A DNA stretch of 64,000 bases from Pontibacter beigongshangensis. Its GTDB lineage: Bacteria; Bacteroidota; Bacteroidia; Cytophagales; Hymenobacteraceae. The translations under genes and the position numbers were made by a program. The notes beneath the pieces were generated by a model. It searched no databases. It saw nothing but the letters and a program-made list of their open reading frames with translations, and was not told the origin of the DNA. Shown in pieces: positions 33,132-42,500 of this stretch; the first letter of the stretch is position 1; each line of letters starts with the position of its first letter. Location: assembly GCF_014332515.1 (NCBI RefSeq), contig NZ_VFSD01000010.1, forward strand, positions 1 through 64,000, in the 5' to 3' direction.

Positions 33132-34123
33132 TGAGAAAACTGACAGCCTTATTTTTATTGTTGCTGGCCCTGGCGCCTGCCCTGGCACAGCCGCAAACCT
33201 ACCCGTCGTCCTTTACGGTGGCCCAGGACGGAAGCGGCGATTTTAGAACCATTCAGGAAGCGGTGAATGCCGTGCGTGACCTGTCGCAGCAGCAGGTAAC
33301 CATCCATATAAAAAATGGGGTGTATGCCGAAAAACTGGTAATACCCACCTGGAAAACAAAAGTGTATCTGCTCGGCGAAAGCGCTGAAGGCACCATTATC
33401 ACCAACAGCGACCACACCGGCAAAGACTTTCCGGGCAAAGACCCGTCTGGCAAGGACAAGTTCGGCACCTTTACCTCCTACACTGTGCTGGTGCAGGGCA
33501 ACGATTTTAAAGCCGAGAACCTGACGATACAAAACGCGGCAGGCCGAGTGGGGCAGGGGGTGGCCCTGCACGTGGAGGGCGACAGAGCCGTGCTCAAAAA
33601 CTGCCGCCTGCTCGGCAACCAGGATACCATTTATGCCGCCACCGAAAACAGCCGCCAATATTACCAGGACTGCTTTATAGAAGGCACCACCGATTTTATC
33701 TTTGGGGAGGCTACGGCCGTTTTCCAGAACTGCACGATCAAGAGCCTTTCTAACTCCTACATTACAGCCGCCTCCACCACTCCCCGCCAGGAGTATGGCT
33801 TTGTTTTTATAGACTGTAAACTAATTGCGGCCCCGGAAGCCACCAAAGTCTTTCTGGGCAGACCCTGGCGGCCCAATGCCAAAACCGTGTTCATCAACAC
33901 CGACATGGGCAGCCACATCAGGCCGGAAGGCTGGGACAACTGGCGCAACCCCGAAAATGAGAAGACAGCCTTTTACGCCGAATACAACAGCAAAGGCCCC
34001 GGTGGTGACACTTCAGGCAGAGTAGGTTGGGGCAGGCAACTGAAAGCCAAAGAAGCGAAGCAGTATACGCTGCAAAACATCTTTGCCGGCAAGTCTGGCT
34101 GGGTGCCTGTTTCAGCACCTTGA
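33131..34123 (+). CDS. Pectinesterase (CE8)
   Basis: A secreted 330-residue right-handed beta-helix enzyme that removes methyl esters from homogalacturonan. The signal peptide ends at ALAQPQ near residue 21. Diagnostic motifs are present: GDFRTIQEAVNAV, the catalytic Asp in LGNQDTIY, the second Asp in GTTDFIFGEATAVF, and Arg/Trp in VFLGRPWRP. It overlaps the CE12 gene by one base, forming a two-gene pectin deacylation operon. The transcript probably ends at the 34114-34204 hairpin, whose left foot lies inside the last codons. No pectate lyase is in view. Confidence 0.95.
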   Translation: MRKLTALFLLLLALAPALAQPQTYPSSFTVAQDGSGDFRTIQEAVNAVRDLSQQQVTIHIKNGVYAEKLVIPTWKTKVYLLGESAEGTIITNSDHTGKDFPGKDPSGKDKFGTFTSYTVLVQGNDFKAENLTIQNAAGRVGQGVALHVEGDRAVLKNCRLLGNQDTIYAATENSRQYYQDCFIEGTTDFIFGEATAVFQNCTIKSLSNSYITAASTTPRQEYGFVFIDCKLIAAPEATKVFLGRPWRPNAKTVFINTDMGSHIRPEGWDNWRNPENEKTAFYAEYNSKGPGGDTSGRVGWGRQLKAKEAKQYTLQNIFAGKSGWVPVSAP

Positions 34124-34204
34124 TTGGAAGGAAGGATTATCCTGATTTACTTGATCCCTGTACGATTTAAAGTAAATCAGGATAATCCTTCTAATCAAGG
34201 TGCT
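34114..34204. terminator. Long bidirectional hairpin between pectinesterase and sirtuin genes
   Basis: Two perfect stems are nested: a 12-bp outer stem (34114-34125 with 34193-34204) and a 20-bp inner stem (34132-34151 with 34171-34190), with a 19-base loop. It lies between convergent stops at 34123 and 34210. It is AT-richer than a usual terminator, and the stem may mainly protect 3' ends. Confidence 0.8.
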
Positions 34205-34209
34205 GACTA

Positions 34210-34908
34210 TTACCCCACATACTGCTCCTTCAGCAGCTTCGCCACCTTTTCCATGCCGGTGCTGGCTTTCTCTTCGTAGAGGTGCAGGTTGGGGCGCTTC
34301 CGGACGTTTGGCAGTTTTGGATCTATTACAAAAACCGGGATTTCATCTCCCACCAGATCTACCAATCCTGCCGCCGGGTAAACGAGCAGCGAGGTGCCCA
34401 CCACCAGAAAGATGTCGGCCTTAAAGGTTTCTTCCATGGCTTTCTCCATCATGGGTACGGGTTCCCCGAACCACACAATGTTGGGGCGCAGCTGAGAACC
34501 TCGCTCGCACTTGTCGCCAAGGTTCAGCTGCCAGCCTTCCATTTGGTAAACTAATCGTTCGTCGAGGGTGCTGCGGCTTTCGAACAGTTTGCCGTGCAGG
34601 TGTACCACGTTGGTGGAGCCGGCACGTTCGTGCAGGTCGTCTACGTTTTGGGTGATGATACACACCTCGAAATCCTTTTCCAGGTCTGCCAGCGCCAGAT
34701 GCCCGGCATTGGGTTTGGCGGAATGGGCATTTTTGCGGCGCTCGTTATAGAAGTTCAGCACCAGCCCCGGGTTTTTGCGCCAGCCTTGCGGCGAGGCGAC
34801 ATCCATCACATCGTGCCCTTCCCACAGGCCATCCGCGTCTCTGAAGGTGGCAATGCCGCTCTCTGCGCTGATGCCTGCTCCGGTTAAAACCACTAATCTC
34901 TTTTTCAT
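34210..34908 (-). CDS. cobB: NAD-dependent protein deacylase (class III sirtuin)
   Basis: A 232-residue Sir2-family enzyme removing acyl groups from lysines with NAD+. Motifs are GAGISAESGIATFR (11-23), TQNVDDLHERAG (86-97) and catalytic H105 in VHLHGKL. The Y54-x-x-R57 pair in NFYNERR marks the succinyl/malonyl-preferring class III type, as in E. coli CobB. The zinc-binding Cys pairs are absent; only one Cys lies in that region, which is common in short bacterial forms. The start is the ATG at 34908. Confidence 0.93.
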   Translation of the reverse strand: MKKRLVVLTGAGISAESGIATFRDADGLWEGHDVMDVASPQGWRKNPGLVLNFYNERRKNAHSAKPNAGHLALADLEKDFEVCIITQNVDDLHERAGSTNVVHLHGKLFESRSTLDERLVYQMEGWQLNLGDKCERGSQLRPNIVWFGEPVPMMEKAMEETFKADIFLVVGTSLLVYPAAGLVDLVGDEIPVFVIDPKLPNVRKRPNLHLYEEKASTGMEKVAKLLKEQYVG

Positions 34909-35041
34909 GTTGTAAAATTAACAGGTGCTGCCAAAAGATACGGCAAAACGGGGAGTATTGCTCCAGAAGAAGACGGATTTCTGCTGATGCACCTTCCTGA
35001 CACGGATGCAGCCTATGCTCTATTGCTCCTTTTTGTTAAGC

Positions 35042-35073
35042 AAATTATTCTAATGAAAACGCCCCTCCCGACG
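35042..35073 (+). repeat. Interspersed repeat, copy 16
   Basis: Plus; AAATTATTCTAATGAAAACG, GC end CCCCTCCCGACG, then CTGCTGCTG. Left half of an inverted pair with copy 17. Confidence 0.9.
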
Positions 35074-35138
35074 TTTCTGCTGCTGATCCCAAATGAGAAC
35101 TTCTGCGCCAGTGTGCAGCAGCAGCAGCAGTAGTGAAA

Positions 35139-35168
35139 CCTCCGGAGGGGCATTTTGATTCAAATAAT
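35139..35168 (-). repeat. Interspersed repeat, copy 17
   Basis: Reversed; CCTCCGGAGGGGC and GATTCAAATAAT, preceded by CAGCAGCAGCAGCAG. Right half of the inverted pair. Confidence 0.9.
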
Positions 35169-35359
35169 CTGGTGTGGCCGAAACCTCGCAGGAACTGCGC
35201 ACGCTGCGAGATCTTTGCACTCAAAGCTGGTCATTTAATATGTGCAAGACGGTTGTGCCTGGGTAGCTTGTTCCAGAATTACGGGTTTGAATTGGAGGGA
35301 GTAATATCAATTTAAAGGTAAAAGGTCGGTGAGGTACAGCATCAGCAGTAGAAATCCGT

Positions 35360-35389
35360 CACGAGGGCCATTTTCATTCAAAGAATCTT
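35360..35389 (-). repeat. Interspersed repeat, copy 18 (degenerate)
   Basis: Reversed; CACGAGGGCCATTTTC and ATTCAAAGAATCTT, with ATCAGCAGTAG on the GC side. Confidence 0.6.
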
Positions 35390-35429
35390 ACAAGTTCACG
35401 GCCAAAGTTCTGTCTGCTACACCTGAGAA

Positions 35430-35467
35430 CAACAAAAAAGCCACCGGGGCAGGTGGCTTTTTTGTTG
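35430..35467 (-). terminator. Intrinsic terminator of topA
   Basis: Perfect 16-bp arms (35430-35445 and 35452-35467) around a 6-base loop, with GCCACC/GGTGGC at the top and an A6/T6 tract. It lies just beyond the topA stop at 35481. Confidence 0.9.
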
Positions 35468-35480
35468 GAGCGATTCTTTA

Positions 35481-37928
35481 CTATTTCTTCTTCGGGGCAG
35501 CTTTCGTGGTTTTAGCAGGTGCCTTTTTAGCGGCCGGTTTCTTGGCGGTTGTCTTCTTATCTGCTGTTTTCTTCTCGGCGGCCGGGGCAGCTTTTTTGGC
35601 GAAGCGGCCTTTTTTCTCTGGCGTGGCCTCCGCTAAATCCAGGCACTCCTGCAGTGTCAGTTCCGATGGCTCTTTGCCTTTCGGGATTTTTACGTTTTTT
35701 TTGCCGGCCACAATGTAAGGGCCGAAGCGTCCGTTCAGCACCTGCACATCGGGGTTCTCCGGGAATTCCTTTATCAGCTTCTCCGCATCTGCCTTGCGTT
35801 TGGCCTCAATCAGGGCAACGGCTTCATCAGCCGTAACTGTGAGCGGATCTATGGCTTTGGGCAGCGAATAGAACTTGCTGTTGTGCCGGATGTAGGGGCC
35901 GAACCGCCCGATGGCAGCGGTCATGTCCTTGTCTTCGAAGGTGCCCACTATGCGCGGTAACTTAAAGAGCTCCAGGGCATCTTCCAGCGTAAGGCTTTCG
36001 ATAAACTGGCCTTTGCGCAGACTGGCATACACCGGTTTGGCACCTGTTTCCGGGTCTTCCTCGCCTAACTGCACGTAAGGCCCGAAGCGGCCAAGTTTGG
36101 CAAGCACGGTTTTCCCGGTAGTTGGGTCTGTGCCAAGTTCTCGTGCACCCGACACATCGGCCCTGGAAATATTCTCGCTCGACTCGATGCGCTTGTGGAA
36201 TTTCTGATAGAAATTGTCCAGCATGCTCTCCCATTCCTTATGCCCCTGCGCAATTTCATCGAACTCAGCCTCTACATTGGCCGTGAAAGAATAGTCGATT
36301 ACGGTAGGGAAATGCTCAATCAGGAAGTCATTCACCACCATGGCGGTGTCGGTAGGGAAGAGCTTGTTTTTTTCGGCGCCGGTAATCTCAGTCTTGGTCT
36401 GCGATGTAATATTGTCGTTTTGCAATGTGAGCACCCTGAATTTACGCTCCTTCCCTTCGCGGCTGTCTTTCTCCACATAGCCGCGCTTCTGCACCGTAGA
36501 GATGGTTGGCGCGTAAGTAGACGGCCGTCCGATGCCCATTTCTTCGAGTTTCTTCACCAGGCTGGCTTCCGTGTAGCGCGGTGCCGGGCGGGAATAGCGC
36601 TCCAGGGCCTGCATCTGGCGCAACTGCAGCTGCTGCCCTATGCTGAGCGGCGGCAACATGCCTTTTACGTCGTCATCGGCTGCTTCGGCATCCTCATCGT
36701 CTTTCGACTCTATGTATACTTTCAGGAATCCTTCGAATTTAATAACCTCACCGGTAGCCACCAGGCGGCTGCTGTCGCTGGGGCCTTGTGTAAAGCCAAT
36801 GGCAATGGAGGCGGTGGTTTTTTCGATCTCAGCGTCGGCCATTTGCGAGGCAATGGCCCGTTTCCAGATCAGCTCATACAGGCGCTGCTCGTTGCGGTCG
36901 GTGCTGCCAACCAGTGCCGAAAAGTCGGTAGGGCGGATGGCTTCGTGCGCCTCCTGTGCTCCCTGGGTCTTGGTCTTAAATTTTCGTGTTTTTACAAATC
37001 GCTCGCCAAACGAGTTTTTAATAGCGTTCGCGGCTCCTTGTATGGCTTCGTCCGACAGGTTCAGGGAGTCGGTACGCATATAGGATATTTTACCGGCTTC
37101 GTAGAGGCGCTGGGCCACCGTCATGGTCTGGGCCACCGAAAAGTATAGCTTGCGGCTGGCTTCCTGCTGCAGGGTAGAGGTCGTAAAAGGAGGCGCCGGG
37201 CTGCGTTTGAGCGGCTTGGTCTCCAGGTTCTCGATGGTGTAGCTGGCGCCCAGGCAGCGCTGCAGAAAAGCCTGCGCTTCTTCTTCCGTTTTAAATTTGG
37301 CCGGAAGTTCGGCCTCCAGGGTCTTGCCCTGCACATCAAATTTGGCCGTAACCCTGAAAGCGGCTTCTGTCTTAAAGCGCTCAATCTCCCGTTCACGCTC
37401 CACCACCAGGCGCACCGCCACCGACTGCACCCGCCCGGCAGAAAGCCCGGTCTTGATTTTTTTCCAGAGCACCGGCGAGAGCTCAAAACCCACCAGCCTG
37501 TCGAGTATACGACGGGCCTGCTGTGCGTTTACCAGGTCCATGTCTATGCCGCGGGGAGAGCTGATGGCGTTCAGGATGGCATTTTTGGTGATCTCCCGGA
37601 AAACGATGCGGCGGGTCTTCTGGTGGTTCAGATCCAGCGCCTCTGTCAGGTGCCACGAGATGGCCTCTCCCTCGCGGTCGTCGTCCGATGCCAGCCAGAC
37701 CATCTCGGCTTCTTTGGCTAATTTCCTGAGCTGGGCAATAACTTCTTTCTTGTCGCTTGAAACTACGTAGGTAGGCTTAAACCCGTTTTTGATATCAATG
37801 GCGTTGTTACCTTTTGGCAAGTCGCGCACATGTCCAAAACTCGATTTCACCACAAAATCTTTACCCAGATATCCTTCTATCGTTTTTGCCTTGGCAGGCG
37901 ACTCTACTATAACTAAGTTTTTTATCAT
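35481..37928 (-). CDS. topA: DNA topoisomerase I (type IA)
   Basis: Relaxes negative supercoils by single-strand passage. 815 residues: Toprim domain at the N-terminus (LVIVESPAKAKTIEGYLG; WLASDDDREGEAISWHL), core domains with the active-site tyrosine in GKISYMRTDSLNLS near 283, and GIGRPSTYAPTIS. Instead of zinc fingers, the C-terminus has three topoisomerase C-terminal repeats (LGRFGPYVQLGEED, IGRFGPYIRHNSKFY, NGRFGPYIVAGKKN). It then ends in an Ala/Lys-rich tail of about 45 residues (KKTTAKKPAAKKAPAKTTKA), which may contact DNA nonspecifically. The start is the ATG at 37928. Confidence 0.97.
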   Translation of the reverse strand: MIKNLVIVESPAKAKTIEGYLGKDFVVKSSFGHVRDLPKGNNAIDIKNGFKPTYVVSSDKKEVIAQLRKLAKEAEMVWLASDDDREGEAISWHLTEALDLNHQKTRRIVFREITKNAILNAISSPRGIDMDLVNAQQARRILDRLVGFELSPVLWKKIKTGLSAGRVQSVAVRLVVEREREIERFKTEAAFRVTAKFDVQGKTLEAELPAKFKTEEEAQAFLQRCLGASYTIENLETKPLKRSPAPPFTTSTLQQEASRKLYFSVAQTMTVAQRLYEAGKISYMRTDSLNLSDEAIQGAANAIKNSFGERFVKTRKFKTKTQGAQEAHEAIRPTDFSALVGSTDRNEQRLYELIWKRAIASQMADAEIEKTTASIAIGFTQGPSDSSRLVATGEVIKFEGFLKVYIESKDDEDAEAADDDVKGMLPPLSIGQQLQLRQMQALERYSRPAPRYTEASLVKKLEEMGIGRPSTYAPTISTVQKRGYVEKDSREGKERKFRVLTLQNDNITSQTKTEITGAEKNKLFPTDTAMVVNDFLIEHFPTVIDYSFTANVEAEFDEIAQGHKEWESMLDNFYQKFHKRIESSENISRADVSGARELGTDPTTGKTVLAKLGRFGPYVQLGEEDPETGAKPVYASLRKGQFIESLTLEDALELFKLPRIVGTFEDKDMTAAIGRFGPYIRHNSKFYSLPKAIDPLTVTADEAVALIEAKRKADAEKLIKEFPENPDVQVLNGRFGPYIVAGKKNVKIPKGKEPSELTLQECLDLAEATPEKKGRFAKKAAPAAEKKTADKKTTAKKPAAKKAPAKTTKAAPKKK

Positions 37929-38082
37929 CCTTTATCTTACTGGCGGCTTCAGCCAGAATTTGCCTAAAGTTCAAATAATTTTTCTAACAAAAACAAATGC
38001 CCACGTATAACATTAGCCAAAAGGTGCAAATTTGTTGTTCTCTATCCAAACAAGCCTTAATATTAGCAACTATACCGACTAT

Positions 38083-38577
38083 ATGCAAAGACAAGTACTC
38101 ATTTGCCGGCACGCTGAGGCCGTGGAACATTTCTCATTACGGCCGGATTTTGAAAGAGAGCTCACTAAAAGCGGGGTGCTGCAAGCGCACCAGACAGGCC
38201 ACTGGATCAGAGACAACTTCAGTAAAGTGGACGTTATCGTTACCAGCCCTTCTAAGCGCACAAGTGCTACGGCGCTCATCCTGGCCGACAAGCTATACTA
38301 CGACGACCAGCACATAATGTACGTGCCGGAGCTTTATAATGCCGGTGAACCAAAGTTGCTGGAGGCGCTCAGCAGTCTGCCCGAGAAAGCAAAAACTATC
38401 TTAATAATAGGGCATAACCCCGGCATTACGCAGCTCGCCCGCCACCTGCTCAACAAGCATATCGCTTACCTGGAGCCGGCCAATGTGCTGGCCATCAAGC
38501 TTGAGCTGGAAAAGTGGGAAGATATCCATGTTAATCAGGGAACACTGCTATTGCACAATATGCAGCACATTCTTTAG
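38083..38577 (+). CDS. SixA-like histidine phosphatase
   Basis: 164 residues from the ATG at 38083; an in-frame TTG at 38032 is unlikely. Histidine-phosphatase fold: LICRHAEA supplies the catalytic RHA motif, VIVTSPSKRTSATA the second Arg, and IIGHNPGITQLA the second His. It resembles SixA, which in E. coli removes phosphate from an HPt domain. It lies 120 bases upstream of parA and the Che genes on the same strand, so action on a phosphorelay is conceivable but unproven. Confidence 0.85.
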   Translation: MQRQVLICRHAEAVEHFSLRPDFERELTKSGVLQAHQTGHWIRDNFSKVDVIVTSPSKRTSATALILADKLYYDDQHIMYVPELYNAGEPKLLEALSSLPEKAKTILIIGHNPGITQLARHLLNKHIAYLEPANVLAIKLELEKWEDIHVNQGTLLLHNMQHIL

Positions 38578-38697
38578 GTCCCTTTTAGTTCCATGGCCAT
38601 CAACTCAAAAGAATAAAAACTTTCGGCTTCTGTATAAATTTAATAGATTTAGCATCTGAACAGGCAGTATCGCCTTCAGACTTCTACTACATATCTT

Positions 38698-39444
38698 ATG
38701 AAGACAACGGTTGTGGCCGTCATAAACCAGAAGGGCGGCACTGGTAAAACTACTACCACTATTAACCTGGGGAGTGCACTCAGCAAGCTTGGCAAAAAAG
38801 TGCTGCTCATCGATCTGGACCCGCAAAGTAACCTATCCTACTCCCTGGCAGTCACAAATCCCGACGGAACCCTGGCCGACGTGCTGCTGGGAGGCAAAAA
38901 CATCAACGATATACTAGTGGAAACCGGCGGCATGTGGGTGGCGCCCGGATCTAATGACCTGGTAGACGTAGAGATTTCCCTGGTGACACAGCCTGAACGC
39001 GAGAAGTTTCTGAAAAGGGTGCTGGCAGAGGTAAAGGGCTATGACTATATCCTGATAGATTGCCCGCCCTCCCTGTCGGTGCTAACACTCAACGCCCTGA
39101 CAGCCGCACAGCAGGTGCTCATTCCGCTCCAGATGGAGGTGCTGACGCTACAGGGGCTGGACCAGATCCTGAACACGATCGAGAAAGTGAAAAAAGCTTT
39201 TAACCCGAAACTTAAAATAAAGGGAATCGTAGTGGTGATGTTTGATATCAGGCGCAAGCTGAGCCAGGAAGTGCTGGAATACCTGCAGGAAAACGTGAAA
39301 GAAAGAATTTTTGAAAGCCATATACGGCTAAACGTGAAGCTGGCAGAGGCGCCATCGTTTGGGAGAAGTGTGCTGGATTACGACGCTTCGTCTAACGGAG
39401 CGAAGGACTACAAGGCACTCGCAGCTGAAATAGTGGGAGCCTGA
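38698..39444 (+). CDS. ParA-family partition ATPase
   Basis: 248 residues. Deviant Walker A is INQKGGTGKTTTTINLG with the signature lysine near residue 12; Walker A' is LIDLDPQSNL, and Walker B is YILIDCPPSLS. This is the Soj/ParA type that moves on nucleoid DNA. No parB or parS-like repeat is next to it. Instead, a giant soluble chemoreceptor and Che genes follow 138 bases downstream. This resembles PpfA of Rhodobacter, which positions cytoplasmic chemoreceptor clusters. The positioning role here is inferred. Confidence 0.9.
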   Translation: MKTTVVAVINQKGGTGKTTTTINLGSALSKLGKKVLLIDLDPQSNLSYSLAVTNPDGTLADVLLGGKNINDILVETGGMWVAPGSNDLVDVEISLVTQPEREKFLKRVLAEVKGYDYILIDCPPSLSVLTLNALTAAQQVLIPLQMEVLTLQGLDQILNTIEKVKKAFNPKLKIKGIVVVMFDIRRKLSQEVLEYLQENVKERIFESHIRLNVKLAEAPSFGRSVLDYDASSNGAKDYKALAAEIVGA

Positions 39445-39489
39445 AACAAGGTAAATATTGCTGTTTCAGCATAAATTTAAAATAGTTAA

Positions 39490-39520
39490 ATTGCATTGGT
39501 TTTGATATAGGGTAGGTTTG
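39490..39520 (+). promoter_or_regulatory. Candidate Bacteroidota promoter for the chemosensory operon
   Basis: ATTG at 39490-39493 and TAGGTTTG at 39513-39520, separated by 19 bases, match the TTTG-N19-21-TAnnTTTG pattern well. The giant receptor ATG at 39583 lies 62 bases downstream. Confidence 0.55.
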
Positions 39521-39582
39521 ATGCCAGTGTGCACAGGTGCCTTTTCTTCTGATCAAATTGAATTTTCCAAATCACACTTAAT

Positions 39583-42500
39583 ATGGCCTTAGGTAAAAAT
39601 CTGAAGTTGAGCAAGGATAAGCTCATTAGTGAAGTAGAAGCCAAAAAAGAGAATAAGCCTGTTCCCGACACAAAGGCCGACGCTAAGCCAGCAACTACTA
39701 CCTTGGAAGATGGCCCGGCCCGCAAGGCTGGCGATCCTGCCACGGCAACTACCCCGCCTGCCCCTGGAAATGCAACGGCACAGTCTGCTGCTCCGGCCGG
39801 TGCCGCCACTTCTCCTGAAAAGGCTACGCTTAATGCGGAAAAGGCTTCCGGCAAACCTGCCATACCTGACGGAAAGAACGGAAAAGCAGAAGGGAAGAAG
39901 AATGGCTTAAAACATCAGGATAGCGAATATATTAACGAGCAGCTGTACAAAGTACTGTATGCGCTCGATGCCTTTAAAAAAGGAGATATCTCGGTGCGCC
40001 TCACCAAGCAGGACAACGACATATTTGCTGAGATAGCCGAAGCCTATAACTCCATGGTGGAGATGATCGGCGGGGTAGGGGGCGAAGTATCCAGAATATC
40101 GAAAGTGGCCGGAGTGGAGGGTAACCTCAAGGCCCGTGCATCTGCCGAGAGCGCCTCCGGTTTCTGGAAGGATATGATCAACAACATCAATGGCCTGGTT
40201 GACTCCATTGCCGTGCCGGTGCTGGAAGTAGGTAAGGTGCTGAAGAATATCTCGCGCGGTAACCTCGACGAAACGTTCCAGATCCCTGTTTCCGGCGACT
40301 TCAAGGTCATGGCCGAAACCATTAACCGCACCATTGACAACCTGAACCTGTTTGCCGGCGAGGTAACCCGTGTGGCCCTGGAAGTGGGAACAGAAGGTAA
40401 ACTGGGCGGCCAGGCCTCTGTGCCAAACGTAGCCGGTATCTGGAAAGATCTCACCGACAACGTAAACATCATGGCCTCCAACCTCACAGCCCAGGTGCGC
40501 GACATTGCCAACGTGGCCATAGGTGTGGCCAAAGGTAACCTGACCCAAAAGGTATCGGTGGATGTGCGCGGGGAATTTGCCCAACTAAAGGACAACGTGA
40601 ACCAGATGGTAGACTCGCTCAACATCTTCGCTGATGAGGTAACCCGTGTGGCGCGTGAGGTGGGCACCGAAGGAAGATTGGGCGGCCAGGCGAAAGTGCC
40701 GAACGTAGCCGGTGTATGGAAAGACCTGACCGACAACGTGAACACCATGGCCAGCAACCTGACCTCTCAGATGCGCGACATCGCCAACGTGGCCACCGCT
40801 GTTGCCAAAGGTGACCTGACGCAGAAAATTACAGTGAACGTGAAAGGTGAGATTGCCGAGCTGAAGGATATCCTGAACGCGATGGTGGACTCCCTGAATA
40901 TATTTGCCGGGGAAGTAACCCGTGTGGCTCGCGAAGTAGGAACCGAGGGTAAGCTGGGCGGCCAGGCCAACGTGCCAAAAGTAGAGGGCACGTGGAAAGA
41001 ACTGACCGACAATGTAAACCTGATGGCTGGTAACCTGACCTCGCAGGTGCGTGATATTGCTAATGTAGCTACGGCTGTAGCGAAAGGCGACCTGACGCAG
41101 AAGGTGTCGGTGGATGTGAAAGGAGAGCTGGGTGAGTTGAAAGATATCCTGAATGAAATGGTGGACAGGCTGAATGTGTTTGGCGCGGAAGTAACCCGTG
41201 TGGCACGTGAGGTGGGCACCGAAGGAATTCTGGGCGGCCAGGCCAACGTGCCGAATGTGGCCGGTATCTGGAAAGACCTCACCGACAATGTAAACTACAT
41301 GGCCTCCAACCTGACGGCACAAATGCGTGATATCGCCAATGTGTCTACAGCGGTTGCCAAAGGCGATTTGAGCCAGAAGATCACAGTGAATGTAAAAGGC
41401 GAGCTGGCTGACCTGAAGGTGAACGTAAACCAGATGGTGGACTCGCTCAATATCTTCGCTGACGAGGTAACCCGTGTGGCACGTGAGGTGGGTACCGAGG
41501 GTAAGCTGGGAGGCCAGGCAACCGTGCCGAATGTGGGAGGAGTTTGGAAAGACCTGACCGACAATGTGAACTATATGGCGAGCAACCTCACCTCGCAGGT
41601 GCGCGACATTGCCAAGGTAGCCACAGCCATTGCCAAAGGCGACCTGACTCAAAACGTGTCGGTGGACGTGAAAGGCGAACTGGGCGAACTGAAAGAATAT
41701 ATTAACCAGCTGGTTGAATACCTGAATGTATTTGCTGGCGAGGTAACCCGTGTGGCCCTGGAAGTAGGTACAGACGGTAAACTCGGCGGCCAGGCCATTG
41801 TGCCGAACGTGGCCGGTGTCTGGAAAGACCTCACCGAGAACGTGAACACCATGGCCTCCAACCTCACCACGCAAGTGCGGGGCATTGCCAAGGTGGCCAT
41901 CGGCGTAGCCAAGGGCGACCTGACGCAGAAGATCACGGTGGAGGCCCGCGGCGAGATCGCCGAGCTCAAGGAGAACATCAACTTCATGGTGGACTCGCTC
42001 AACATCTTCGGCGACGAGGTGACTCGTGTGGCGCGTGAAGTAGGAACCGAGGGTAAGCTGGGTGGCCAGGCCAACGTGCCCAACGTGGGCGGCACCTGGA
42101 AGGACCTCACCGACAACGTGAACTCGATGGCCAGCAACCTTACCTCTCAGGTGCGGGACATTGCCAAGGTAGCCACTGCGGTAGCGAAAGGTGATTTGAC
42201 CCAGAAGGTGTCGGTGGAGGCCAGAGGAGAGATCCTGGACCTGAAGGAGAACCTCAACCAGATGGTGGACTCACTCAATATCTTTGCTGACGAGGTAACC
42301 CGTGTGGCGCGTGAGGTGGGTACCGAGGGCAAGCTGGGCGGCCAGGCCATTGTGCCGAACGTGGCCGGAGTATGGAAAGACCTTACCGACAACGTAAACA
42401 CCATGGGCTCCAACCTCACCACGCAGGTGCGGGGCATTGCCAAGGTGGCCATCGGCGTAGCCAAGGGCGACCTGACGCAGAAGATCACGGTGGAGGCCCG

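Larger units (their letters stand above)
34909..35480. other. Intergenic region with three repeat copies and the topA terminator
   Basis: 570 bases without a gene. Holds the inverted pair 35042-35073 and 35139-35168, a degenerate copy 35360-35389, and the hairpin 35430-35467. The open frame at 35133-35315 starts inside a repeat and is not supported. Confidence 0.65.

Noticed and set aside
35133..35315. 60-residue open frame downstream of the sirtuin gene
   Set aside because: It begins inside an interspersed repeat and has no protein features.
38698..39444. Plasmid or chromosome partition locus with origin
   Set aside because: No parB, no parS-like palindromes and no DnaA-box cluster are visible; the neighbours are chemosensory genes.
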